A stretch of 64,000 bases of DNA from an uncultured Erysipelotrichaceae bacterium (GTDB taxonomy: Bacteria; Bacillota_I; Bacilli_A; Erysipelotrichales; Erysipelotrichaceae), in contig CANOSP010000008.1 in assembly GCA_947569705.1 (NCBI GenBank), positions 17,477 through 81,476 on the forward strand, read 5' to 3'. Of the stretch, positions 28,741 through 36,881 are shown piece after piece. A model generated the notes under the pieces. The model had not been told where the DNA came from. It did not search any database and worked only from the letters and a program-made list of their open reading frames with translations. Every line of letters begins with the position of its first letter. Within the stretch, counting starts at the first letter, position 1. The position numbers and the translations under genes were made by a program.

Positions 28741-30006
28741 TCACTCTCTCCATTTCTTAATTTGTCGATCAATCAGCTTCATCAGCTTCTCGCTCTCCGC
28801 TTTCGCAAACGGACTGCTGAAAGCCTCGTAAAACTGCTGTTCATAAGCATGTGTATTCGCAAAATACATTTGATAGCCGTTCACATAGCTGATAAAATGA
28901 GTATGTTCATTCTCATAAGGATTGCTTAATTCACTGAACAGCTCTCCGGGGATACCGATAAAAATCTCTTCCCCGATCTTCATCATCTCAACAGTAATTT
29001 CATAAGCCTGTGTACCGTCATAATGAAGTGCATACAAATAATCTGCCGTTGCCCCTTCCACACCGTTTTCAATCAAGCGCAATTCACTGACAGAAAGTGA
29101 CTGCGTTTTTGCGATCTGAAACTGCTGTCGGCGCTGTTTCAAAAGCACTTTCGCTTCATCGACGCTCTTGGCTTGTTTGGCTGTCAATAAAGCAGTAATC
29201 GGCGCATAGGAAATTGAATTTCCTTGCCACGGTTTTGCCTGTTTAAGCAGCGATACGCTTGATAACGCAAGCAGATCGCCCATGCGTCTGACCTCTTGAA
29301 AATCACTGCCGACTCTTGTAAAGCGCGAAGAAATATCGCCGCAGCTGCCGTTCAAAAAGAGACACATCGCATATCCCTTTGCTTTCATTGCCTGTGCATA
29401 GGCTCCGCAAAAATCAGCACTTACAGCGAGATTATCGGCACCTAAAACAGTCGGATGACAGGCAAAATTCACAATAAGTGCGTTCCCTGCATCGCTGCAT
29501 ATCTCCGCAAGCCATAACGATGTATTTCCCGCAAGCTTTTGATCATTGCGATTAGAACCGATTCCCTCACAGCTTCCGTATGCAATTTTAATACTTCCCG
29601 CTTGAAGCTTAAGAATGGCTTGCCTGAGTGCCTCAACACTCTGCGCTGTCACATAATTTAAATATTCATCATCCGCTTCACCGAACAAACTTTTCGCACC
29701 GCATAAAAAGCCGTGTTCACTGTCCAATATACCGCCTGGTCCGGAATGCGTATGAATCGCAGAAAAAAACATATGATCGATCTTCACTTCCCCCGCGCAT
29801 TTTGCCTTGACCGCATCCATAATCAAATGATCTACTGCCAATAAATCATAAGCCAATAACGCATAATACTGCTCGTCCTGTTCAAATACCATTACCTTAA
29901 CATACAGCTCATCATGAACAGTTTCGGCAGTTCTTTGTTTTGCATAACCTGCCAACATACACGGCACTTTCGGCGTAATCACCTTTTGCTCAAAACCGAT
30001 TCGCAT
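28741..30006 (-). CDS. Neutral/alkaline-ceramidase-like amidohydrolase
   Basis: 421 aa, resembling the N-terminal catalytic domain of neutral ceramidases but without their C-terminal Ig-like domain and without a signal peptide, so cytoplasmic. The expected zinc ligands are present: His85/His87 in HTHSGPGG, H184 in ACHPT, E355 in IPGELF and a Tyr in YVNGY (374/378); the nucleophile region NGSCGDIS (Ser226) is also kept. Neutral ceramidases hydrolyse an N-acyl amide; a cytoplasmic bacterial version paired with a sugar-isomerase domain more likely acts on another amide, perhaps an acylated amino sugar (inference). A GAGG-type ribosome-binding site precedes ATG 30006. It is the first gene of the operon, divergent from gntR, with a palindromic operator in between. 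Confidence 0.8.
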   Translation of the reverse strand: MRIGFEQKVITPKVPCMLAGYAKQRTAETVHDELYVKVMVFEQDEQYYALLAYDLLAVDHLIMDAVKAKCAGEVKIDHMFFSAIHTHSGPGGILDSEHGFLCGAKSLFGEADDEYLNYVTAQSVEALRQAILKLQAGSIKIAYGSCEGIGSNRNDQKLAGNTSLWLAEICSDAGNALIVNFACHPTVLGADNLAVSADFCGAYAQAMKAKGYAMCLFLNGSCGDISSRFTRVGSDFQEVRRMGDLLALSSVSLLKQAKPWQGNSISYAPITALLTAKQAKSVDEAKVLLKQRRQQFQIAKTQSLSVSELRLIENGVEGATADYLYALHYDGTQAYEITVEMMKIGEEIFIGIPGELFSELSNPYENEHTHFISYVNGYQMYFANTHAYEQQFYEAFSSPFAKAESEKLMKLIDRQIKKWRE

Positions 30007-30035
30007 AGCCTCACCCTTTCTGTTTCCAGTATATC

Positions 30036-30051
30036 ACATGTATATACATGT
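30036..30051. promoter_or_regulatory. Perfect palindromic operator, probable GntR-family binding site
   Basis: ACATGTATATACATGT is a perfect 16-bp palindrome with a GTATATAC core, the GT...AC style of HutC/GntR operators. It lies 30 nt upstream of the ceramidase-like start and 72 nt upstream of gntR, placed to block the operon promoter. Confidence 0.7.
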
Positions 30052-30122
30052 TGTAAATACTAATCACGATAAATGCTATACATTACAAATAAAAATTGAT
30101 ATAATACACTCGGAGGCAACAC

Positions 30123-30848
30123 ATGACAAATAAAAAAGATTCTATTATTGAATACATTTTAACCCGAATTCAAAATAAACTTTATTCTCCCGGACAAATG
30201 ATCGCATCGGAAGCTGAATTCTGCCGCATGTTTCAAGTATCCAGAATGACTGTCAGAAAAGCATTTGATGAATTGGTCGCGGAAGGTACCTTATATAAAG
30301 AAAAAGGCAGAGGAACCTTTGTTTCTCAAAAACCGCGCTACAGTGAATTTCAATGCGGCTTCGGCTTTAAGCAGGAAGCACTGCGCCGCGGCTTTATCCC
30401 TTCTACTAAGAATGCCGAAATCACTTTGATAAAGGCGAATCAAAATTTGGCCGAAAAACTGCAGATCAAAGAAGATGATTTCCTGTGAGAAGTAAAACGG
30501 ATTCGCTGCATCAATGACAAGCCAGTCATTTATGTCCATGAATATTATATACATGCCCAATGTGATGATCTTACGATTGCGATTGCCAATGAATCCATCT
30601 ATGATCATTTAGCGGAAAAAGGCATCAGCTTTGCCTTCGGTGATCAGCGTATGGAAGCTGTGCTTTGTCCCGATAATATTGCGGCTGCCCTGCACATATC
30701 GCCGAAACATCCGGTCATTTTAATGTCAGTACTCGCGTATATGAAAAACGGAACCCCGTTTAATTACGGCTTGGAATACTATGTCAGCGATCAGCTGCCG
30801 CTGATTCAATCTGTTTATAATAAAAATAATCACTCACTGACGGATTAA
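30123..30848 (+). pseudogene. GntR-family (HutC/UTRA) regulator interrupted by one in-frame TGA
   Basis: An intact N-terminal winged-helix domain (residues 1-72: SEAEFCRMFQVSRMTVRKAFDELV, shown here as separate helices, then KGRGTFVS) is followed by a UTRA effector domain. Codon 122 is TGA (30486-30488), and the same frame then continues without other damage to 30848 (EVKRIRCINDKPVIYVHEY ... GLEYYVSDQLPL). One base change from TGG would restore a 241-aa protein. Ribosome-binding site CGGAGG precedes ATG 30123. Either the gene is freshly broken, leaving a possible 121-aa DNA-binding fragment, or the stop is a sequencing error. It is divergent from the operon it presumably controls. Confidence 0.85.
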
Positions 30849-30867
30849 CAATAAGGAGTGATTTTTT
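30828..30867. terminator. Bidirectional terminator between gntR and the cation antiporter
   Basis: Arms AATCACTC and GAGTGATT with a 20-nt loop; T runs follow on both strands. The left arm is inside the last gntR codons. Confidence 0.6.
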
Positions 30868-30876
30868 ATGTACATT

Positions 30877-31833
30877 TTACATAGATAAGACGATACTTAA
30901 TACATAAGACGCCAAAATCAAAATACAGCACGGCAAAACGATCCAACGGCTTTTCTTAAAGCGAATGATCAAGTATGCCATAAGTGAGGAAGCAGCACCG
31001 AAGTATAACAGATTCAATGCCTGCGGTTCTGAGATAAAAATACTGCCTTTGTTGTAAACGAGATCGGCAAAGCATAAAATCGTAAAGTTAAACAAATTAC
31101 TGCCGACAATATTGCCGAATGACGCATTGTAATTTTTCATGCGAACCAAATTGATCGATGCGCTCAATTCCGGCAGTGATGTCGCCACCCCTAAGAAAAT
31201 TGCCCCGGCAACCGTAGCGCCGAGTCCAAGCTCTTCGGCAACGCGATCGGTCACATGCGTCAACAGGATACTGACACATACCAATGCCGCACTGTACAGA
31301 ACAAAACGAACAATGACCTGTCCGACGCTCAATCGACAGTTGTCTTCATTTTCATTTTCCGCACTTTCATCGTTTTTCATAAACAGCACATTAATGCCGT
31401 AAACCGCAAGAATCAATATACTCATAAGATTGACATTACAGAGACCGAGTGAGATCTCAATCGGCTTTAACATTGCCATAAAAGCCAATGCGTACATGAT
31501 TAAACCGTAAATGATGGTGGATTTATGTGTTTTGCTTAAGCTTGATCGTCGATAGCTCTGATAGGTGAATAATATCAATGCACCGATCACGCATAGATTA
31601 AATACATTACTGCCGAATATATCACCTTGTACCAGCTGCGGACGATCCAGTGCCAGCACTGCCGTTAAGGCTGTGAATAATTCCGGCAATGAAGTGACCG
31701 CCGCCAACATCACCCCGCCGATAAAGGCACCTGATAAATTGGTTTTGCGATCTAACACATCCACATAGTAGGATAAACGAATTGCCAGTAATACAACAGA
31801 TATTGCTAAAACAAAGTAAACAAGATAGATCAT
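30877..31833 (-). CDS. CaCA-family (YrbG-like) cation antiporter, probable Mn2+-responsive exporter
   Basis: 318 aa with about 10 membrane segments and the two inverted alpha repeats of the Ca2+/cation antiporter family: GGVMLAAVTSLPELFTALTA in the first half and GAIFLGVATSLPELSASINL in the second, each with the conserved acidic residue in SLPE. The family exchanges Ca2+ for Na+ or H+. Here the gene sits behind a yybP-ykoY riboswitch, which senses Mn2+, so Mn2+ efflux is a sound hypothesis. GGAGTG lies before ATG 31833. It is monocistronic, with a bidirectional terminator downstream. Confidence 0.88.
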   Translation of the reverse strand: MIYLVYFVLAISVVLLAIRLSYYVDVLDRKTNLSGAFIGGVMLAAVTSLPELFTALTAVLALDRPQLVQGDIFGSNVFNLCVIGALILFTYQSYRRSSLSKTHKSTIIYGLIMYALAFMAMLKPIEISLGLCNVNLMSILILAVYGINVLFMKNDESAENENEDNCRLSVGQVIVRFVLYSAALVCVSILLTHVTDRVAEELGLGATVAGAIFLGVATSLPELSASINLVRMKNYNASFGNIVGSNLFNFTILCFADLVYNKGSIFISEPQALNLLYFGAASSLMAYLIIRFKKSRWIVLPCCILILASYVLSIVLSM

Positions 31834-31847
31834 AGTATCACTCCTTC

Positions 31848-31884
31848 AAAAAAAATAGACTCATGCCTAGTATGGCATAAGTCT
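31848..31884 (-). terminator. Riboswitch expression-platform terminator
   Basis: AGACTTATGCC pairs with GGCATGAGTCT (11 bp with one G-T) followed by eight T, immediately before the antiporter ribosome-binding site. The 5' arm overlaps the conserved CAAGAC end of the aptamer, so ligand binding would prevent termination. Confidence 0.88.
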
Positions 31885-31968
31885 TGTTTATTAAGGCTAA
31901 AACCAGAAATTTTTTCGGTTGTTGGCTTAACCACGCAGTGACCTGCGCAAACTACTCCCTTAGCTTCT
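31876..31968 (-). promoter_or_regulatory. yybP-ykoY (Mn2+) riboswitch
   Basis: The minus-strand RNA contains the hallmarks of this class: AGCTAAGGGAGTAG at its 5' end (31952-31959 encodes the GGGAGTAG part), two hairpin arms stacked between, and AACAAGAC at the 3' side (31881-31886), closing the P1 helix. It is followed at once by an intrinsic terminator that reuses the 3' side of P1. The known class binds Mn2+ and turns transcription on. Class assignment rests on conserved segments, not on a covariance search. Confidence 0.75.
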
Positions 31969-31970
31969 AT

Positions 31971-31998
31971 ATCATAACACGGATTGTGTCAGTGTCAA
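31971..31998 (-). promoter_or_regulatory. Promoter of the riboswitch-antiporter transcript
   Basis: TTGACA (31993-31998) and TATGAT (31971-31976) on the minus strand, 16-bp spacer. The -35 lies only 8 nt after the dut stop codon. Confidence 0.75.
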
Positions 31999-32005
31999 GC
32001 TTTTT

Positions 32006-32515
32006 TTACTTTCCGCTGCTTCCCAGTTTTCCATCCATGCGCTCAGAACGAATTTCCAGTAAATCCTCATAGCTGATTTCTTCACTCACAAGCGCCGGTA
32101 CTTCTAAGATCAAAGCCTGACAGATCGCTTTTTCATAAGGGATCATGCGATAAGGAAGCTGTGCTTTCGGCAGCTGTGCTTCACTTATGTGTTCCTTGGC
32201 GATCACAAGAATATGGTCCGCATTCAAATTAGATACGGGACACATATACTCTCCGCGATATCCGCTGTCAATCACGCCGCTGCGCTGAGCGATATTCTTT
32301 GTTCCGGTACTGCCGCGTTCCTTTAACAGCACCACATAGCGCTTGGAAAACGCCGATGCGATTCCCAACGGGATCATTTTGACTTGATGCGGTTCTATCA
32401 TGATATAATCCTCGTCAAAACACGGATATAAATCATAACCTGCGTCTTCATCACGCTTACTCGGAATTACTGCCTGCGGCTTTACTTTAGCCCAATAAAT
32501 TAAATGTTCTTTCAT
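32006..32515 (-). CDS. dut: dUTP diphosphatase (dUTPase)
   Basis: 169-aa trimeric-type dUTPase, converting dUTP to dUMP to keep uracil out of DNA and to supply dTMP synthesis. All five motifs are visible: DAGYDLYP, ERGSTGTKN, GVIDSGYRGE, KAICQALI, and a divergent C-terminal motif ending RMDGKLGSSGK. The ATG overlaps the stop of the carboxypeptidase gene by 4 nt, with AAGGAAGGTG upstream, so the two are co-transcribed. No terminator separates it from the riboswitch promoter. Confidence 0.92.
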   Translation of the reverse strand: MKEHLIYWAKVKPQAVIPSKRDEDAGYDLYPCFDEDYIMIEPHQVKMIPLGIASAFSKRYVVLLKERGSTGTKNIAQRSGVIDSGYRGEYMCPVSNLNADHILVIAKEHISEAQLPKAQLPYRMIPYEKAICQALILEVPALVSEEISYEDLLEIRSERMDGKLGSSGK

Positions 32516-33795
32516 CTTCTCACCTTCCTTTGTCTTTTTCTTAATCTGCGTCGTTTGATTCTGCGATAGGTTCTTACAATTCGCGGCTTACCGATAAAAA
32601 AGATCAGCGTCAAAACGGAGAACACAATCACAAAGGTGTAGAACCACCATGCATGAAGCGTGTAATCAATCCAGTTGCGTTTTACCGGCTGCTTTGCATA
32701 TAAAGGATATACATGCTTTGCCTTAATGCTCGGCGAGGAAATCTGCAGCTGCGCAATCGCTTCCTCAGTATCAATCGGCGCAATAATTGTATCCATAAGA
32801 ATTGTTTCTTCCAATTCTTCGCCTTTGCGCACCAGCATGGTAATATCATCATGCAGAACACTTTGTACATCATCAGCTTTCCCATACGTTACCGGTAAGA
32901 TACGAACCGGATCATTTGCTTGATACACCGTTTTTGTTTCAAACTGTTCATGAATAAAGCTATGTATCGTATTGGCATCCTTATAATGCTGCATCGTTGA
33001 AAAATCATTGCCTGCATAACCGGTGATCGCAATATATTCCGCGCCGTCTACCTTCATTAACGATGCCAAGCACAAGCCGCCCTCTAATGTATAACCGGTT
33101 TTAGAGCCGATTAACAACTGAGGATCATATTGGAGAATTTCCATAATGCTTCGCTTCGTATGATCGAAATGCATCGCCCCGTCGGCACTTGTATATTCAT
33201 CGGCCGTAAATATTTCATAAAAGGTCTTATTTTTTAATGCTGTTTCTAATATTTTTGCCATATCGGCTGTGGTGGAATAATGGTTGTCGTGATGAAGACC
33301 GGTCGTATTCATAAAATGCGTATGTTCCAGCTTTAATTCCGCCGCTTTTTCATTCATCAGCTTCACAAAGCCTTCCTCGCTGCCCGCCACATGCTTTGCC
33401 ACCGCTCGTGCCGCATCGGCGCCGCTCGGCAACATCGTACCGTATAGTAAATCAATCAGCTGTGCTTTATCATCGATATTATATCCGGCAACACTCGCAC
33501 CTTCCTTTTCCAACCCCTCAAAAATATCCTTGCCTAACACTACCTCTTTATGCAGATCATCGATATGCTCCAAGGCAACTAAGGTTGTCATGATTTTAGT
33601 CAAAGAAGCCGGATACATCTGTTCATGCGCTTTCTGTTCATAGATTGCACTGTGTTCATTTAAACTGTATATTGTCACATATTTGCTTTCAACCTGTAAT
33701 TCTTCCTCTTTTGCCGAAGTCTGCGGCAGTATCGTTTGGATCAATAATAAGGTCAAAAAACAAATGCTGATGATTATCTTATGAAACTTTTTCAT
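32512..33795 (-). CDS. D-alanyl-D-alanine carboxypeptidase (penicillin-binding protein, peptidase S11)
   Basis: 427 aa. It trims the terminal D-Ala from peptidoglycan stem peptides outside the membrane. Signal peptide 1-28; active-site S64-x-x-K67 (PASLTK); S124-G-A126 (the usual SxN is SGA); K232-T-G triad; a beta-rich domain about 290-365; then a C-terminal membrane segment (about 380-402) and a very basic cytoplasmic tail (RRIKRRRLRKRQRK). It is a DacA/DacF-type enzyme held by a true C-terminal transmembrane helix rather than an amphipathic one. GGAGTG precedes ATG 33795. Confidence 0.92.
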   Translation of the reverse strand: MKKFHKIIISICFLTLLLIQTILPQTSAKEEELQVESKYVTIYSLNEHSAIYEQKAHEQMYPASLTKIMTTLVALEHIDDLHKEVVLGKDIFEGLEKEGASVAGYNIDDKAQLIDLLYGTMLPSGADAARAVAKHVAGSEEGFVKLMNEKAAELKLEHTHFMNTTGLHHDNHYSTTADMAKILETALKNKTFYEIFTADEYTSADGAMHFDHTKRSIMEILQYDPQLLIGSKTGYTLEGGLCLASLMKVDGAEYIAITGYAGNDFSTMQHYKDANTIHSFIHEQFETKTVYQANDPVRILPVTYGKADDVQSVLHDDITMLVRKGEELEETILMDTIIAPIDTEEAIAQLQISSPSIKAKHVYPLYAKQPVKRNWIDYTLHAWWFYTFVIVFSVLTLIFFIGKPRIVRTYRRIKRRRLRKRQRKVRR

Positions 33796-33815
33796 TCCAT
33801 CACTCCATAGTTATT

Positions 33816-33821
33816 ATTATA
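33816..33821 (-). promoter_or_regulatory. -10 element of the carboxypeptidase-dut promoter
   Basis: The minus strand reads TGGTATAAT, a consensus -10 with the TG extension, about 20 nt before the start codon. No good -35 was found. Confidence 0.5.
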
Positions 33822-33947
33822 CCATAGCTTACCATTTTATTGATTCTTTTTTTAAAAATTACCATATTTTCACATTGTCTGACGGTACTGTTACCAACGC
33901 TTAAGAAAAAAAACAATTTTCAATTTCAAACAATGGATAATTTCACA

Positions 33948-33975
33948 TAAAAAATTGCAGGCGGTAAAACCTGCA
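33948..33975 (-). terminator. Intrinsic terminator of recG-rnc
   Basis: Minus-strand stem TGCAGG/CCTGCA followed by ATTTTTT, a few nt after the rnc stop. Confidence 0.8.
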
Positions 33976-33982
33976 TACTTTT

Positions 33983-34666
33983 CTATTTAACCATTTTTTC
34001 AAATGCCGCTTTCGCCGCTGCCTGTTCGGCGCGCTTTTTGCTTGTACCGATCCCTGTTCCGAGCACTATGTCTTCCAACAGCACATTCATTTCAAATTCC
34101 GGACAGTTACTCGGCCCTTCCATACGAACAAGTTCATAATGTACGGTTTGTCTTGTGTCCGCCTGTACATATTCCTGAAGCTTGGTCTTATAGTCAATCA
34201 GTGCTTCACTTTTAGGAGAGGTGATGGCGGGTGTCAATACTTGTTCTAAGATAATATCAACCGCATACATCCCTTGATCAATAAACAATGCGCCTAACAA
34301 TGCTTCAAACATATCCGCTAACAGCGAATCACGATTTCGACCGCCGTTTCGCTCTTCTCCCGCGCCTAACAATAAATATTTTCCCAAGCCGAGCTTACGA
34401 TTATAATCAGCCAGTGCTTCTTCGCATACAAGCTGGGAGCGCAAAGTCGTCATTTGTCCTTCGCTTAATAAAGGACGAATGGAGAACAGTTTTTTGGATG
34501 ACCACAGCTGCAGCACCGCATCGCCCATAAACTCTAAGCGCTCATTGTCTCGTTTGACCCAGCGATGCTCGTTTGCGTAGGACGAATGCGTTAATGCTTC
34601 CTTGATCATTTGTTTATTATTATACTCGATTGACTGTGATTCCAGCCATTCAAAAATTGTGTCCAT
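33983..34666 (-). CDS. rnc: Ribonuclease III
   Basis: 227-aa double-strand-specific endoribonuclease for rRNA and other RNA processing. The signature NERLEFMGDAVLQL is at about 41-54 with the catalytic Glu/Asp; a second acidic cluster is in LLADMFEALLGALFIDQG; the C-terminal double-stranded-RNA-binding domain is 153-227 (DYKTKLQEYVQ...GIGTSKKRAEQAAAKAAF). The frame opens at 34708, but ATG 34666 has GAGAGGAAG upstream and gives the family start. It lies 31 nt after recG on the same strand, followed by a terminator. Confidence 0.95.
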   Translation of the reverse strand: MDTIFEWLESQSIEYNNKQMIKEALTHSSYANEHRWVKRDNERLEFMGDAVLQLWSSKKLFSIRPLLSEGQMTTLRSQLVCEEALADYNRKLGLGKYLLLGAGEERNGGRNRDSLLADMFEALLGALFIDQGMYAVDIILEQVLTPAITSPKSEALIDYKTKLQEYVQADTRQTVHYELVRMEGPSNCPEFEMNVLLEDIVLGTGIGTSKKRAEQAAAKAAFEKMVK

Positions 34667-34697
34667 GGTATTCTTCCTCTCTTTCATCAAGCGTATA

Positions 34698-36701
34698 TCA
34701 ATCGACATAAGCGCCTGATTTTAATTGTTCATTAATATATTTTTGTACTTGCGGATACTGCTCCAAATGTTTCCACAACTCGTATGCATCATCACGTGCC
34801 ACCTCTAAAATATTCGCATCTTGAATCACATCGCCTAAAATAAATCCCGGCACACCGCTTTGCCGCGTACCCAATATATCACCCGGTCCGCGCAGCGCAA
34901 GATCATAGCGAGCAATTTCAAAACCGTCACATGTCTGTTCCAGCACTTTTAACCGCCGCAGACTGTCCGGCTCCTTTGTCGCACTTAACAGAAAGCATGT
35001 TCCTTGTTGATCCCCTCTGCCGACTCTGCCGCGCAGCTGATGAATCTGTGACAAGCCGAAACGATGCGCATCATAAATGACCATAATGTTAGCACTCGGC
35101 ACATCGACACCGACCTCAATCACCGTAGTCGATACAAGAATCTGTATGTTCTGTGCTTTAAACTCACGCATAACATCATCTTTTTCCTGTGCGCTCATTT
35201 TACCGTGGAGCAGCGCAATCGTATACTTTTTACCGAGTGATGACTTCATACCTTCATAGATTTCCGTGACATTTTTCACATTTGTTTCTTCATTTTTTTC
35301 AATCGCAGGACATACGACGTAGCACTGATTGCCTTCATCGATCAGGCGCAAAATCTTCGGCAGCACCGGACCCATGGATGAGGATGAAACAAGCTCGGTC
35401 GTAATCGGCATCCTGCCCTTCGGCAGCTCCTGTATCGTCGATACATCCATATCACCGTATAAAGACAGAGCCAAAGTTCTCGGAATCGGGGTGGCACTCA
35501 TCAGTAAAAAATCTACCTTATCACCTTTTTCAATCAGCTTACGGCGCTGTCCGACACCGAAGCGGTGCTGCTCATCAGCGACCACCATGCCCAGATCATA
35601 GAACTTCACATCCTCTTGAAACAACGCATGAGTACCGACAAGAATATCAACTTCATTCTCTGCCAATCGCTTACGCAGTGCTGTTTTTTCTGATGCTTTT
35701 AACGAGGAGTATAGTACCTCTACCTGAACATCAAAATCCTGAAACAATTTACGCAGGCTGTTCGCATGTTGCTTTGCCAAAATTTCTGTCGGCGCCATTA
35801 AAGCAGCCTGTTTGTGTGCCAATATACATGCATACATTCCGAACGCAGCCACGAGTGTTTTACCGCATCCGACATCTCCCTGCAACATCCGATACATGAC
35901 TTTTTCACTCATTAAATCAGTCAATATGTCTTCAATTGCAGTCTGTTGATCCTTGGTGAGCTGAAAGGACAGGCTGTTCTTTAATTCCCATACATCCGCT
36001 GATTGAAACTGTTTCGCATGTCCTTTCACAACATGTGCTTCCTGTTCCTTCATCGCCTGCATAATCAGCTGAAAACGCAAAAACTCTTCATATTTTAAAT
36101 GACGCAGTGCCTGTTTGACACTTTCATGATCACTTGGATGATGGATAAAATAGATCGCTTCTTTACGTGAAATTAAACGATATTTGCGGCGATAGTCCTC
36201 AGGTACAAAATCAGTGATTTCACCACCAACAGCTTTCCATGCTTTTTCAATATAGCTTCTGATGTCACGCTGCGTAATACCTTCTTTTACATTATAAACA
36301 GGTGTCATGCCAAGCTGTTCTTTCAGCGGCTTAAAATTATATTGCAAGGCTGTAATACGATTTTTTCCTTCATATTTACCGATAATCGTAATTGATTCGT
36401 TTAGTTTAAATTGTGATACCCACGGCCGATTAAACAATGAAATATCAAATTCACCGTCTTTATTTAACAGCTTAAATTTCGTCATTGAGCGCTTTCCGCC
36501 TAATCGAATTACTCTCGCTCTTGTAATGATCAAACCGGATAAAGCTACTTTATCATCTTTTTGCCATTGTTCATAAGGAAGTGCTTCAATAGTTTCATAA
36601 CGGAACGGATAGTAGGTCAAAAGATCTTGAACATGATAAATATTCAATGTCGCCAACAGCGCTTGTTTTTTATCTGAAATTCGTAATGTTGAAAGTTCCA
36701 T
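34698..36701 (-). CDS. recG: ATP-dependent DNA helicase RecG
   Basis: 667 aa, the standard length. It remodels stalled forks and branched DNA. An N-terminal wedge/OB domain (about 40-150) is followed by the helicase core: Walker A GDVGCGKT ending at K281, DEQH box at 376-379, VSTTVIEVGVDVP and the TRG-like motif around QLRGRVGRGDQQGTCFLL. The frame extends upstream to 36776, but ATG 36701 has AAAGGA upstream and begins MELSTLRIS, as in homologues. It forms an operon with rnc. Confidence 0.95.
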   Translation of the reverse strand: MELSTLRISDKKQALLATLNIYHVQDLLTYYPFRYETIEALPYEQWQKDDKVALSGLIITRARVIRLGGKRSMTKFKLLNKDGEFDISLFNRPWVSQFKLNESITIIGKYEGKNRITALQYNFKPLKEQLGMTPVYNVKEGITQRDIRSYIEKAWKAVGGEITDFVPEDYRRKYRLISRKEAIYFIHHPSDHESVKQALRHLKYEEFLRFQLIMQAMKEQEAHVVKGHAKQFQSADVWELKNSLSFQLTKDQQTAIEDILTDLMSEKVMYRMLQGDVGCGKTLVAAFGMYACILAHKQAALMAPTEILAKQHANSLRKLFQDFDVQVEVLYSSLKASEKTALRKRLAENEVDILVGTHALFQEDVKFYDLGMVVADEQHRFGVGQRRKLIEKGDKVDFLLMSATPIPRTLALSLYGDMDVSTIQELPKGRMPITTELVSSSSMGPVLPKILRLIDEGNQCYVVCPAIEKNEETNVKNVTEIYEGMKSSLGKKYTIALLHGKMSAQEKDDVMREFKAQNIQILVSTTVIEVGVDVPSANIMVIYDAHRFGLSQIHQLRGRVGRGDQQGTCFLLSATKEPDSLRRLKVLEQTCDGFEIARYDLALRGPGDILGTRQSGVPGFILGDVIQDANILEVARDDAYELWKHLEQYPQVQKYINEQLKSGAYVD

Positions 36702-36831
36702 CTGTTCCCGTCCTTTTATCCGTTCTGTATGTATTTCTGTTATCGTTATTGTATCACAGCCGGCTGAGTTTCTCAATCATTCTACTGCGATCGATATGCA
36801 ATTTATCCGTATAAAAGCAAGCAATAAATGA

Positions 36832-36867
36832 AAAGAACCAAAAAAGCAAATTGTTTTTTGATTCTTT
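36832..36867 (-). terminator. Possible weak terminator of the large surface-protein gene
   Basis: AT-rich stem on the minus strand: 14-nt arms with one G-T pair and an 8-nt loop (AAAGAATCAAAAAA with TTTTTTGGTTCTTT). The T tract is largely within the stem, so strength is doubtful. Confidence 0.4.
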
Positions 36868-36881
36868 ATTAGTTTTATAAG

